From an uncultured Salinimicrobium sp. (GTDB lineage Bacteria > Bacteroidota > Bacteroidia > Flavobacteriales > Flavobacteriaceae): 11,220 nt of DNA. Below, piece by piece: positions 1 through 6,674 of the stretch. The translations under genes were made by a program, and so were the position numbers. The notes under the pieces are model-generated. The model searched no databases, had not been told where the DNA came from, and saw nothing but the letters and a program-made list of their open reading frames with translations. Position 1 is the first letter of the stretch; every line of letters starts with the position of its first letter. The stretch lies in contig CAMPJY010000089.1 of assembly GCA_946887025.1 (NCBI GenBank), positions 1-11,220 on the forward strand. The letters run 5' to 3'.

Positions 1-54
1 CCTTTTTAGTTTCCCCTCAATTCCCCCTTTTTATTTTCCCCTCAATTCCCCCTT
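1..54. repeat. 25-bp tandem repeat at the left edge
   Basis: Bases 1-25 and 26-50 are copies of one 25-bp unit with a single difference (G at 9, T at 34). The next four bases (51-54) start a third copy before the match breaks down. The unit is pyrimidine-rich on this strand and contains TTCCCCTCAATTCCC, so the minus strand is G/A-rich. The array may continue to the left. It lies upstream of the lipoprotein gene, and I see no hairpin or ORF in it. Its function is unknown; it could be a short variable-number repeat or the remains of an intergenic repeat family. Confidence 0.75.
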
Positions 55-116
55 CGGCTTACCGGAAATATTGCTGGTTGCCCTTGTGATGTATTATTAA
101 CTATAATTTAAATAAT

Positions 117-1202
117 ATGAAAAATTATTCTTTTACGGGGATTTTGTTGCTATTGGTCATGATGCTGGCCGGATGTACAAATGACAATTTATCTGAAATT
201 ACCGGCGAGGCGGCGGCCTTAAAAAATGATCCGGCTTCTCTTAAGGTGGAGGCTTCGGGTCTTGCAGGACCTTTATTTGATCTGGAAACGACACCCAATG
301 GAAATATACTCGTTGCAGATGCGACCAGGGGGATCACCGACCTTTATGGAAATGTTGAAGTCGCCCTTCCCGGAGCTACTTCTGTAAGTTCCGTTGGACA
401 GGGAATGATGTGGGTGACTACAGGCCCTGAAGGGGAAGGTATTAATGATGAGCGGCAGAGACTATACCGGGTTAACAAAAATCGCGTGGAGCAGGTGGTG
501 AATCTTTTCGAATTTGAATCCACCAATAATCCTGCTGGTGCAAGCGTAGACTCCAATCCTTTTTCCGTCAAAGCTTTAAATGGGAATGAAGCCCTGGTGG
601 CTGATTCGGGGGCTAACGTGCTGCTTCGGATAGATAAAAAAGGGAATATTGAGGTATTGGCGATCTTTCCTTCTGAAGAGGTTTCAACTGATAATATAAA
701 AAGTCTGGGAGGTTGCCCTGAATCCGGAGCAGCTTTTTGTAATTTACCGCCTACTTTGGTAGCACAACCTGTACCCACTTCAATAGCCATTGGTCCGGAC
801 GGGTACTATTATGTAGGGGAGTTAAAAGGTTTTCCCGCACCTACAGGGGAATCCAATATCTGGCGGATCTCCCCGGATGCCATGGGAGCTGAATGCGGAT
901 CTTCCGGGGATTGTGTGAAGCTTTTTGAAGGCGGATTCACCTCCATTATTGATATGGCCTTTGGTGACGATGGGAAGTTATATGTAGCAGAAATGGACGC
1001 CAATAGCTGGTTCGCTGTCGAGGCAGGCCTTGGGGCAGGGGGAAGGATTAAGGTCTGTGATCCTCAGACGCTCACCTGTGAGGTGGTAGCCGAAGGGATC
1101 CCGATTCTGACCTCCATTGTTTTTGACAAAGAGGGGAACCTTTGGGCTACCAGAAATGCTCTTGTTCCCGGTGGGGCTGAAGTAGTGAAAATTCCGCTAT
1201 AG
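117..1202 (+). CDS. ScyD/ScyE-family exported lipoprotein (beta-propeller-like)
   Basis: This 361-residue protein starts with a lipoprotein signal peptide: a short basic start, a hydrophobic run at about residues 8-18, then the lipobox LAGC with Cys20. It is therefore probably anchored in a membrane facing the periplasm or cell surface. The mature part has repeated blade-like motifs such as the TTPNGNILVAD segment (58-68), IGPDGYYYVGE (225-235), FGDDGKLYVAE (282-292) and FDKEGNLWATR (336-346), as in NHL/SMP-30-like propellers. The whole pattern fits the ScyD/ScyE family, named for cyanobacterial scytonemin cluster proteins; no scytonemin genes are seen here, so only family membership is claimed. 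Six cysteines in three close pairs (200/208, 260/266, 314/321) suggest disulfides in the exported domain. The ATG at 117 follows an A/T-rich leader without a clear Shine-Dalgarno. The substrate is unknown. Confidence 0.8.
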   Translation: MKNYSFTGILLLLVMMLAGCTNDNLSEITGEAAALKNDPASLKVEASGLAGPLFDLETTPNGNILVADATRGITDLYGNVEVALPGATSVSSVGQGMMWVTTGPEGEGINDERQRLYRVNKNRVEQVVNLFEFESTNNPAGASVDSNPFSVKALNGNEALVADSGANVLLRIDKKGNIEVLAIFPSEEVSTDNIKSLGGCPESGAAFCNLPPTLVAQPVPTSIAIGPDGYYYVGELKGFPAPTGESNIWRISPDAMGAECGSSGDCVKLFEGGFTSIIDMAFGDDGKLYVAEMDANSWFAVEAGLGAGGRIKVCDPQTLTCEVVAEGIPILTSIVFDKEGNLWATRNALVPGGAEVVKIPL

Positions 1203-1258
1203 ATTTATTCTTAATCAGAAGTCAGCAGCATTCTGATACAGGAAATGACAGGTTCTTT

Positions 1259-1287
1259 CGGAAAGAAAATCAGGTATTTTCTTTCCG
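1259..1287. other. Perfect 12-bp hairpin between the lipoprotein and peptidase genes
   Basis: CGGAAAGAAAAT (1259-1270) is the exact reverse complement of ATTTTCTTTCCG (1276-1287), with a 5-base loop CAGGT. It lies 57 bases after the lipoprotein stop and 78 bases before the peptidase start. No T-run follows on either strand, so it is not a textbook intrinsic terminator. It could weaken read-through, protect an mRNA 3' end or bind a regulator. Confidence 0.6.
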
Positions 1288-1364
1288 GGAGTATGTCATG
1301 TAAAGGAGGAAGAAATTATTTTTTCCTAATTTTAGGAGAATTCTAACAACCTGAACCTTTATTC

Positions 1365-3449
1365 ATGAAAAACTATCTCTGCCTGTTATCCCTGTTTTTT
1401 ATTTTTCTCAGTTTCCCATTGTCCGCCCAGGAAATTTCCATGGAGGATTTTGCGAAATTTTCCTTTCCCTCTGAGCTGGTGGCATCCGGAAATGGGGAAC
1501 AGCTGGCCTGGGCCATGAATGAACAGGGAAAAAGAAATATTTATCTGGCAAAAGGACCGGATTTTAATCCGAAGAGAATAACTGATTTTAATGTGGATGA
1601 CGGGCAGGAGATCAGCAGTCTGCAGTTTAGTCCCGATGGCAGCTTCCTGGTCTTCGTGCGTGGAGGCGACCATGGAGGCGGGAATGCCGAAAGGCCAGTG
1701 AATCCACTTCACCTGACTGATGAGCCTGAAGTGGAAATTTATAAACTAGATCTTGAGGATCTGAATCTGGAAGTGATCGGGGAGGGGGACGACCCGATAA
1801 TATCCGTGGAAAATCAATTGGCTTATGAGAAAAATGGGCAGGTGTGGGTTGCTGATCTGGAGAATAATGAGTCCACTGAACAACTGTTCGAAGTCAAAGG
1901 AAGAATGCATTCCCTGGAATTTTCTCCTGATGGGGAGAAGCTGTTATTCGTATCCGATAGGGGGGATTACTCCATAATCGGAGTTTTTGAAGAATCCCGG
2001 CCCATACAATGGCTTTCTCCCGGATTTTATTCAGATCAGAGTCCGCGTTGGTCTCCTGACGGCAAAAAGGTGGTATATGTCAGGACTCCCGGAGGGGATG
2101 GAGCTGCGCTACCTATTCTGGAACAAAGACACTCGCCCTGGGAAATCAGGATAGCCGATTTGGCTACGGGAGAAAGTTTCCAAAGATGGAAGGCGCCAGA
2201 GACTCTTCAAGGCTCTGTGCCTACTGTGGATGGGCGTTTTAATCTGCATTGGGCAGCCGATGATCGGCTGGTGTACCTCACCTATGAGGATGGCTGGCCT
2301 CATTTATATTCAATGGATGCTGAGGAGGGAGGGTCTGAACTGCTTACTCCCGGAGATTTTCATGTGGAACATGTAGAATTGAGTCCTGATGGGGAACGAT
2401 TGATTTTTTCTGCCAATGGAGGGCCTGAACCTCAGGATCTGGATCGGCGCCACATTGGACAGGTGGCTGTGGACGGGTCAGGTTTTGAATGGAGGACTAC
2501 AGGCGAAGGTATTGAAGCCCATCCGGTATTTTTGGGGGATGAGGGAGCCATTGCTTTTCTCAGTGCTACAGCCAAGCGACCTCTGCTACCGGCCGTTCAA
2601 AAGGATGGAAAGATTATGTTATTAGGGGAGGATCTTATCCCCGAGGAATTTCCTCAGGAAAAGATGGTGGTTCCCACACAGGTTTCTTTTCTGGCTCCTG
2701 ATGGCACCAAAGTGTATGGGCAGCTGTTCGAGAAGGAAGATGGTAGATCCGATAAACCGGGAGTTGTCTTTGTGCATGGAGGACCACAGCGACAGATGCT
2801 GTTGGGCTGGAGCTATATGGACTATTATTCCAATACTTACGCAATCAATCAGTATCTGGCGAATGCAGGATTTGTGGTGCTTTCGGTGAATTACCGCCTG
2901 GGAATAGGCTATGGCTATGATTTTCATAAACCCGCCGACACCTATTATAAGGGAGCGGCCGAATACCAGGACGTGAAAGCTGCCGGGGAATATTTAGCCG
3001 GCCTCCCGCAGGTCAATGCAGAGAAGATAGGCGTCTATGGCGGCTCCTATGGAGGTTATCTCACGGCACTTGCACTGGGGAAGGATTCTGATCTTTTTAA
3101 AGTGGGAGTGGATGTACACGGAGTTCATGATTTTGAAGGCAGGTATGATGTGCCCGAAGGTTTTGAGGTGGCTCCCGATTATGAGAAAGCCAAGGAGGTG
3201 GCCTGGAAATCATCGCCCTTTGCCTATCTGGACACCTGGAAATCCCCGGTACTTTTCATTCATGGAGACGACGACCGGAATGTGAATATCAGTCATACCG
3301 TCGATTTAATCAGAAGGTTTGATGAGAAAAACCTGCCTTACGAGTTCCTTATGGTTCCGAATGAAACGCATCACTGGATGAAGTTTTCAAATATGGTCAT
3401 GGTGGATGAGCATATCGTCAACTTTTTGGAAGAACATCTTCTGGATTAA
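1365..3449 (+). CDS. Secreted S9-family (prolyl oligopeptidase/DPP-like) serine peptidase
   Basis: This 694-residue protein has an N-terminal signal peptide (hydrophobic residues 4-20, likely cleavage near SAQ at 20-22), so it is exported. Residues of roughly 25-430 form a propeller domain with repeated PD40/WD40-like strands, for example FSPDGSFLVF, FSPDGEKLLF, WSPDGKKVVY and LSPDGERLIF. The C-terminal third is an alpha/beta hydrolase domain. HGGPQRQ forms the oxyanion region. The nucleophile elbow is GGSYGGY with Ser561. The acid is probably Asp637 in HGDDDRNV, and the base His669 in NETHHW. The complete triad and normal length suggest an active enzyme that removes dipeptides or cleaves peptides after particular residues; the specificity (DPP IV, acylaminoacyl or other) cannot be read from the sequence. 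It probably acts on peptides in the periplasm. There is no strong ribosome binding site before the ATG, which is common in this phylum. Confidence 0.92.
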   Translation: MKNYLCLLSLFFIFLSFPLSAQEISMEDFAKFSFPSELVASGNGEQLAWAMNEQGKRNIYLAKGPDFNPKRITDFNVDDGQEISSLQFSPDGSFLVFVRGGDHGGGNAERPVNPLHLTDEPEVEIYKLDLEDLNLEVIGEGDDPIISVENQLAYEKNGQVWVADLENNESTEQLFEVKGRMHSLEFSPDGEKLLFVSDRGDYSIIGVFEESRPIQWLSPGFYSDQSPRWSPDGKKVVYVRTPGGDGAALPILEQRHSPWEIRIADLATGESFQRWKAPETLQGSVPTVDGRFNLHWAADDRLVYLTYEDGWPHLYSMDAEEGGSELLTPGDFHVEHVELSPDGERLIFSANGGPEPQDLDRRHIGQVAVDGSGFEWRTTGEGIEAHPVFLGDEGAIAFLSATAKRPLLPAVQKDGKIMLLGEDLIPEEFPQEKMVVPTQVSFLAPDGTKVYGQLFEKEDGRSDKPGVVFVHGGPQRQMLLGWSYMDYYSNTYAINQYLANAGFVVLSVNYRLGIGYGYDFHKPADTYYKGAAEYQDVKAAGEYLAGLPQVNAEKIGVYGGSYGGYLTALALGKDSDLFKVGVDVHGVHDFEGRYDVPEGFEVAPDYEKAKEVAWKSSPFAYLDTWKSPVLFIHGDDDRNVNISHTVDLIRRFDEKNLPYEFLMVPNETHHWMKFSNMVMVDEHIVNFLEEHLLD

Positions 3450-3548
3450 TCCCAAATGATCAATTTGCTTAGTTGCTTTCACTTCATCGAAGAATCTTAC
3501 CGTTCATCTATAATTCCGACAAAAAGTATATAAATCAATGTTAATCTA

Positions 3549-3580
3549 TTGAAAAATTTCCTGTCTTCTGATTACATTTA
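3549..3580 (+). promoter_or_regulatory. Possible Bacteroidetes-type promoter before the small ORF
   Basis: TTG at 3549-3551 is followed by 21 bases and then TACATTTA (3573-3580), which matches the TAnnTTTG -7 element except at the last base. Transcription would start close to 3587, about 15 bases before the ATG at 3602. This is a weak match but well placed. Confidence 0.35.
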
Positions 3581-3601
3581 TAGGACAAATGTACCCCCAG
3601 A

Positions 3602-3700
3602 ATGAAGCGTTTCAAGATCAACAAAACGGTAGTTATTGCCACCCTGATATTTATTGCTGCCGCAGCCCTTTACTTTCAATATCTCATAACTCTTATTTAA
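3602..3700 (+). CDS. Possible 32-residue single-pass membrane peptide
   Basis: An ATG-to-TAA frame encodes a 32-residue peptide that begins with a basic stretch (MKRFKINK) followed by a continuous hydrophobic segment (V10 to about L23, then aromatic residues to the end). The basic-then-hydrophobic layout fits a one-helix inner-membrane peptide with its N terminus in the cytoplasm. A possible promoter sits just upstream. No Shine-Dalgarno is visible and I do not recognise a family. It could be a real small protein or chance; conservation in related genomes would decide. Confidence 0.45.
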   Translation: MKRFKINKTVVIATLIFIAAAALYFQYLITLI

Positions 3701-3826
3701 TAAGCAGGTTGCGATTTACCCGAAGTGCGAATCCATAGCCTAAATCCCAGGGCTCTGATCCGGGATCCCCTTGTTTCAACAAAAAGTTTATTTTATTGTT
3801 TGTGGCAGCCTCTGAGGGTATTTCTT

Positions 3827-3834
3827 TATTTTTG
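3827..3834 (+). promoter_or_regulatory. -7 promoter element before terC
   Basis: TATTTTTG matches the Bacteroidetes TAnnTTTG box and lies 24 bases before the TerC start codon, giving a short leader. A TTTG at 3799-3802 could be the -33 element, but the 24-base spacing is longer than the usual 19-21. Confidence 0.45.
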
Positions 3835-3858
3835 TTATAAAACCAGCCATTTTTCATT

Positions 3859-4590
3859 ATGGAAATATTTTTAGAACTCGACACCTGGATTGCCCTGCTT
3901 ACGCTGACCTTCATGGAAATAGTATTGGGGATTGACAACATAATCTTCATCTCTATTGTCGCAGGTAAACTTCCGGCGGACCAGCAGAAAAAGGCTCGCT
4001 TTTGGGGTCTTGGTCTGGCCCTTGTCATGAGGATCCTGCTCCTGTTAAGCATTACCTGGCTGGTGGGGCTTACGGAACCTGTGACCACCATCGCAGGATT
4101 CGAATTAAGCTGGCGCGATATCATACTTGCGGTGGGAGGGGTTTTCCTGCTGGTCAAATCCATCTTGGAGATCCACCACAAAGTGGAGGCGGTCGAAGAA
4201 CACGATTCTACAGGGGGCGCACCCAAAAAGATAAATGGATTTTCTTCTGCGATCCTTCAGATCGTTATGCTGGACATTATATTCTCCTTTGATTCCATTC
4301 TAACCGCAGTAGGTCTAACAGATCAGATCCTGTTAATGGTAATTGCTGTTATTGTATCCATAGTGGTGATGATGATTTTCGCCAAAGCCATAGGGGATTT
4401 CGTGAACAGATATCCCACAATCCAGATTCTGGCCCTGTCATTCCTTATCTTGATCGGCTTTATGCTGGTGGTGGAAGCCCTGCATACGCACGTTCCTAAA
4501 GGATATATCTATTTTGCCATCTTCTTCTCCCTAATCATTGAAATGCTGAATATTCGTTATCGGAAGAAAAGGGAATTGCCACACGGATAG
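3859..4590 (+). CDS. TerC-family integral membrane protein
   Basis: This 243-residue protein is almost entirely hydrophobic segments, about seven predicted helices. It carries the two TerC signature regions: MEIVLGIDNIIFISI (19-33, with acidic E20 and D26 inside a helix) and MLDIIFSFDSILTAVGL (137-153, with D139 and D145). The charged loop at about 105-125 joins the two halves, and a basic tail ends the protein. The family is named for tellurium resistance; characterised members in Bacillus and E. coli export manganese or help to supply metal to exported proteins. Metal transport across the inner membrane is the best guess, but the metal cannot be read here, and no other ter genes are nearby. 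The ATG at 3859 fits the promoter box just upstream. Transcription ends at the strong hairpin that follows. Confidence 0.93.
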   Translation: MEIFLELDTWIALLTLTFMEIVLGIDNIIFISIVAGKLPADQQKKARFWGLGLALVMRILLLLSITWLVGLTEPVTTIAGFELSWRDIILAVGGVFLLVKSILEIHHKVEAVEEHDSTGGAPKKINGFSSAILQIVMLDIIFSFDSILTAVGLTDQILLMVIAVIVSIVVMMIFAKAIGDFVNRYPTIQILALSFLILIGFMLVVEALHTHVPKGYIYFAIFFSLIIEMLNIRYRKKRELPHG

Positions 4591-4611
4591 GCCCCTGAGG
4601 TGGATGAAGTA

Positions 4612-4654
4612 ATAAAGCCGAACCAGCTGTTTCAACCTGGTTCGGCTTCTTGTT
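4612..4654. terminator. Strong intrinsic terminator, probably bidirectional
   Basis: AAGCCGAACCAG (4615-4626) pairs exactly with CTGGTTCGGCTT (4637-4648): a 12-bp GC-containing stem with a 10-base loop, followed on the plus strand by CTTGTTTT. It lies 24 bases after the terC stop. On the minus strand the stem is followed by TTTATTA, so it may also end the convergent operon whose last stop codon is at 4672. Confidence 0.88.
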
Positions 4655-4671
4655 TTACGCGGGGGTGATTT

Positions 4672-5250
4672 CTACTCTATGGAGTACAGGATAGGCTTAA
4701 AGCTCCCGTTGTTGCTGTCTTCTGCAGAACAGGCGGTGAGGCCTACGATCAGATCCATTTGCGCTTCAAAAAGAACATGATCACCTGCCTTGCTTAATGG
4801 AGGTTCCACCGTAAGTTTCCCGTTCGGGTTAAACTGTACGTTCATGAAAATATTAAAAGCCGTGGGAATATCATCGGGTTCGATCCCGTAATCCTTCAGG
4901 TTCGTATACAGGTTCTCAAAGCAGCTGGGATGGTATCCCTGGTGCTGATACATGATCTCAAAGGTTTCCTTGCTGCAGGGGGCAAGGAGAAAATCGTTCC
5001 TCCCATTGGTGTCCTCCAGAATCTTCATCATTTTCTGACTCCGATTGCTCCAAAGGAAATTGCCTTTGCTGATCAGGATGCTCTCCTCAAAATCCAGGGT
5101 CTTTCCGGAGGATAATTTTTCCCTTTTATCCAAAGCATTAAAAAGAACCATATCGCTTACCTGTTCCCCCTCTGGATCAATCACCTTTAGTTTCTGTCCC
5201 TTTTTCAGTTCGAAGGCAGCCCCGGACTGCTTGTTTATCTTAAATTCCAT
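4672..5250 (-). CDS. DUF1989 / urea carboxylase-associated family protein
   Basis: Starting at the ATG at 5250, this is a 192-residue protein. An upstream GTG at 5271 would add seven basic residues and is less likely. Family hallmarks are GEQVSDMVLFN (28-38), YHPSCFENL (106-114, with H107 and C110), FNIFMNV (132-138) and SKAGDHVLFEAQMDLIVG (153-170) followed by LTACS with C174; the conserved His, Asp and Cys residues are plausible metal or catalytic positions. DUF1989 proteins accompany urea carboxylase, and a pair called CgdA/CgdB acts as carboxyguanidine deiminase in guanidine breakdown. This window shows only one such subunit and no carboxylase, so its substrate is open. It overlaps the upstream FMN-binding gene by 11 bases, which indicates translational coupling, and is the last gene of its operon. 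Confidence 0.85.
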   Translation of the reverse strand: MEFKINKQSGAAFELKKGQKLKVIDPEGEQVSDMVLFNALDKREKLSSGKTLDFEESILISKGNFLWSNRSQKMMKILEDTNGRNDFLLAPCSKETFEIMYQHQGYHPSCFENLYTNLKDYGIEPDDIPTAFNIFMNVQFNPNGKLTVEPPLSKAGDHVLFEAQMDLIVGLTACSAEDSNNGSFKPILYSIE

Positions 5251-5854
5251 GTTCTTTCTGGATTTCTTCACTAAGTTTTTCTGCTAATGGGTCCCCGGTT
5301 TCTCTAAGATGTCGGACCACTGAATCAACGTCTTCCTTTTCATATCCCTGATGCAATTTGGCAATCCCTTCCATATGCGTGGGTTCACACCAGAATCCGG
5401 TGATCTGGGGAAGGTGCTCCCTGAGCATGTCTTTTGGAATATTCTTATAAAAAAGAGGAGCTGCCTGTTCCTTTTCAAAATGTGCCACCAGTTCCTCGAG
5501 ACAATATTCCAGCTCCGCCTTTGTCTGAAGCCTTATTCGGACGTTTACATGTACTGCGGAATAATCCCAGGTGCTGATATTCTTTTCGCGATACCAGGAG
5601 GAGGATACATAGGAATGAGCCCCTTGAAAAATCACCAGGGCCTCTGTTCCATCCTTCAGGGATCGGAACTGCTCATTGTGATTCGCCATATGAGAAAAGA
5701 GTTTGAAATTGTCGGCCTTGCCTTTCAGGAGGAAGGGCAGATGCGTAGCCACTAGTCGGGTGTCCTGAGTTACAAAGGTGGCGAAAGGATGCTGTTTTAT
5801 AAAATCCAGGAAATAGGCTTTATCAGTCTTCTGGTATTTTTTTGGCTGGTACAT
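5240..5854 (-). CDS. PaiB-like FMN-binding split-barrel protein
   Basis: This 204-residue protein matches the PaiB family along its length: THLPF (37-41), HMANHN (55-60), FQGAHSYVSSSWY (76-88), STWDYSAVHV (94-103) and ITGFWCEPTHMEGIAKLHQ (151-169). The fold is a flavin-reductase-like split barrel. In Bacillus, PaiB acts with the polyamine acetyltransferase PaiA and is described as a negative regulator of sporulation and protease genes, hence the family name; direct DNA binding is not evident from the sequence. No helix-turn-helix is obvious here, so an enzyme or flavin-carrier role is equally possible. Its ATG at 5854 lies inside the YqcI/YcgG gene (32-base overlap), and its own end overlaps the DUF1989 gene, so all three are probably made together. 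Confidence 0.88.
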   Translation of the reverse strand: MYQPKKYQKTDKAYFLDFIKQHPFATFVTQDTRLVATHLPFLLKGKADNFKLFSHMANHNEQFRSLKDGTEALVIFQGAHSYVSSSWYREKNISTWDYSAVHVNVRIRLQTKAELEYCLEELVAHFEKEQAAPLFYKNIPKDMLREHLPQITGFWCEPTHMEGIAKLHQGYEKEDVDSVVRHLRETGDPLAEKLSEEIQKEHGI

Positions 5855-6533
5855 GTTCTAAATTTTTGTGAAGGAAAGGACATTTCCAATCTTCTCCAAC
5901 TTTTCTTCCACTATACTGCCTGGCTTCACTGCCTTCATTAAAATCCTGGAGCATTGGGTTAAGGTTGCCCTGAAGTTCAATATCGCGTTCGCGTATCCTT
6001 TGTTTGACCTGCTCGTATCTCCCCTTATTGCGAAGATTCTCAAACTGCGAATGCAGATTGAATGCAATGGCGGGATAAGGAGCCTGCCGTGCTTTTCGGG
6101 AACTATTTGGATGAAGACCTACCATGTAGAAGGCATGGCCCCCAAGGCTGAAGCTGAAGTCGGCGGCTTCGGGATCCTGATTAACTTCCGGATCCCAGGG
6201 AATGTCATCCGCTTCATGAAGAAACTGGAGTTGTTTCCATAGTAACTGCTCAAATTCCTCCTCAGAATAACTGATTTTTCCGTCAAATACGGCAAGAAAA
6301 GTATAAACCAGATCTGTCTCCTCATCATAAGATTTAAGGTAGTTCCTCAGGTCCTGAAGCAGCAATTCAGCGGTTGACCGGGAACCTAACTCCGGATAGA
6401 CATGAAAGTCCAGATTGTCTCCCCCAAAGACGGCCTGTGCCATAATACATGGATGATCCCCGACGACAATAAATTCCTCAAATTCCTGTAAAATTTTTGA
6501 CTCTTTGGGTTCCTCCTTTATTTCCGATCGCAT
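5823..6533 (-). CDS. YqcI/YcgG family protein, DcsA/GntA-like heme-dependent N-hydroxylase
   Basis: This 236-residue protein has the YqcI/YcgG signature: DHPCIMAQ (26-33), the charged segment around EFEQLLWKQLQFLHEAD (93-109), the long conserved core beginning GGHAFYMVGLHPNSSRKAR (131-149) and continuing YPAIAFNLHSQFENLR (153-168), QGNLNPMLQDFNEG (188-201), and WKCPF (216-220) near the end. Characterised relatives are heme proteins that hydroxylate guanidino nitrogens: DcsA makes N-hydroxyarginine for D-cycloserine and GntA acts in guanitoxin synthesis. Similar chemistry on arginine, agmatine or another guanidine is therefore likely but not proven; several His and Cys residues in the core could serve the heme. 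It has normal length and is intact. It heads an overlapping three-gene operon with the PaiB-like and DUF1989 genes. No D-cycloserine or guanitoxin pathway genes are nearby. Confidence 0.85.
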   Translation of the reverse strand: MRSEIKEEPKESKILQEFEEFIVVGDHPCIMAQAVFGGDNLDFHVYPELGSRSTAELLLQDLRNYLKSYDEETDLVYTFLAVFDGKISYSEEEFEQLLWKQLQFLHEADDIPWDPEVNQDPEAADFSFSLGGHAFYMVGLHPNSSRKARQAPYPAIAFNLHSQFENLRNKGRYEQVKQRIRERDIELQGNLNPMLQDFNEGSEARQYSGRKVGEDWKCPFLHKNLEHVPAKKIPED

Positions 6534-6674
6534 AACCTCAACTGTTTTGGTAATTCAATAAAACTAAATTGTTTCCTAGTAAATGCGTAGTGTATTCAGA
6601 GAGCTTTAATGAATTTATAGGAGTTCTTTAACACGGGGAGGTATCCAACCCTAACTATGGTGAACTGATGTAAC

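Larger units (their letters stand above)
3450..3858. other. 409-base gap between the S9 peptidase and terC
   Basis: Apart from the possible 32-residue ORF and two possible promoter boxes, I see no standard gene here and no clear terminator after the peptidase. Bases 3701-3822 can be read on the minus strand as a protein-like tail with no body; this is described as a finding. No manganese riboswitch of the yybP-ykoY type is recognisable before the TerC gene. Confidence 0.5.

Noticed and set aside
1327..1334. TAATTTTA as a -7 box for the S9 peptidase
   Set aside because: The last base differs from TAnnTTTG and there is no TTG at the expected distance, so it cannot be separated from A/T-rich chance.
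3701..3858. Manganese (yybP-ykoY) riboswitch upstream of terC
   Set aside because: TerC genes in other bacteria can carry one, but I cannot find the conserved elements and the predicted leader is only about 20 bases long.
3693..4226. Long minus-strand frame across the start of terC
   Set aside because: Most of it is antisense to the strongly supported TerC coding region and has no family features; only its short tail outside terC is worth mentioning.
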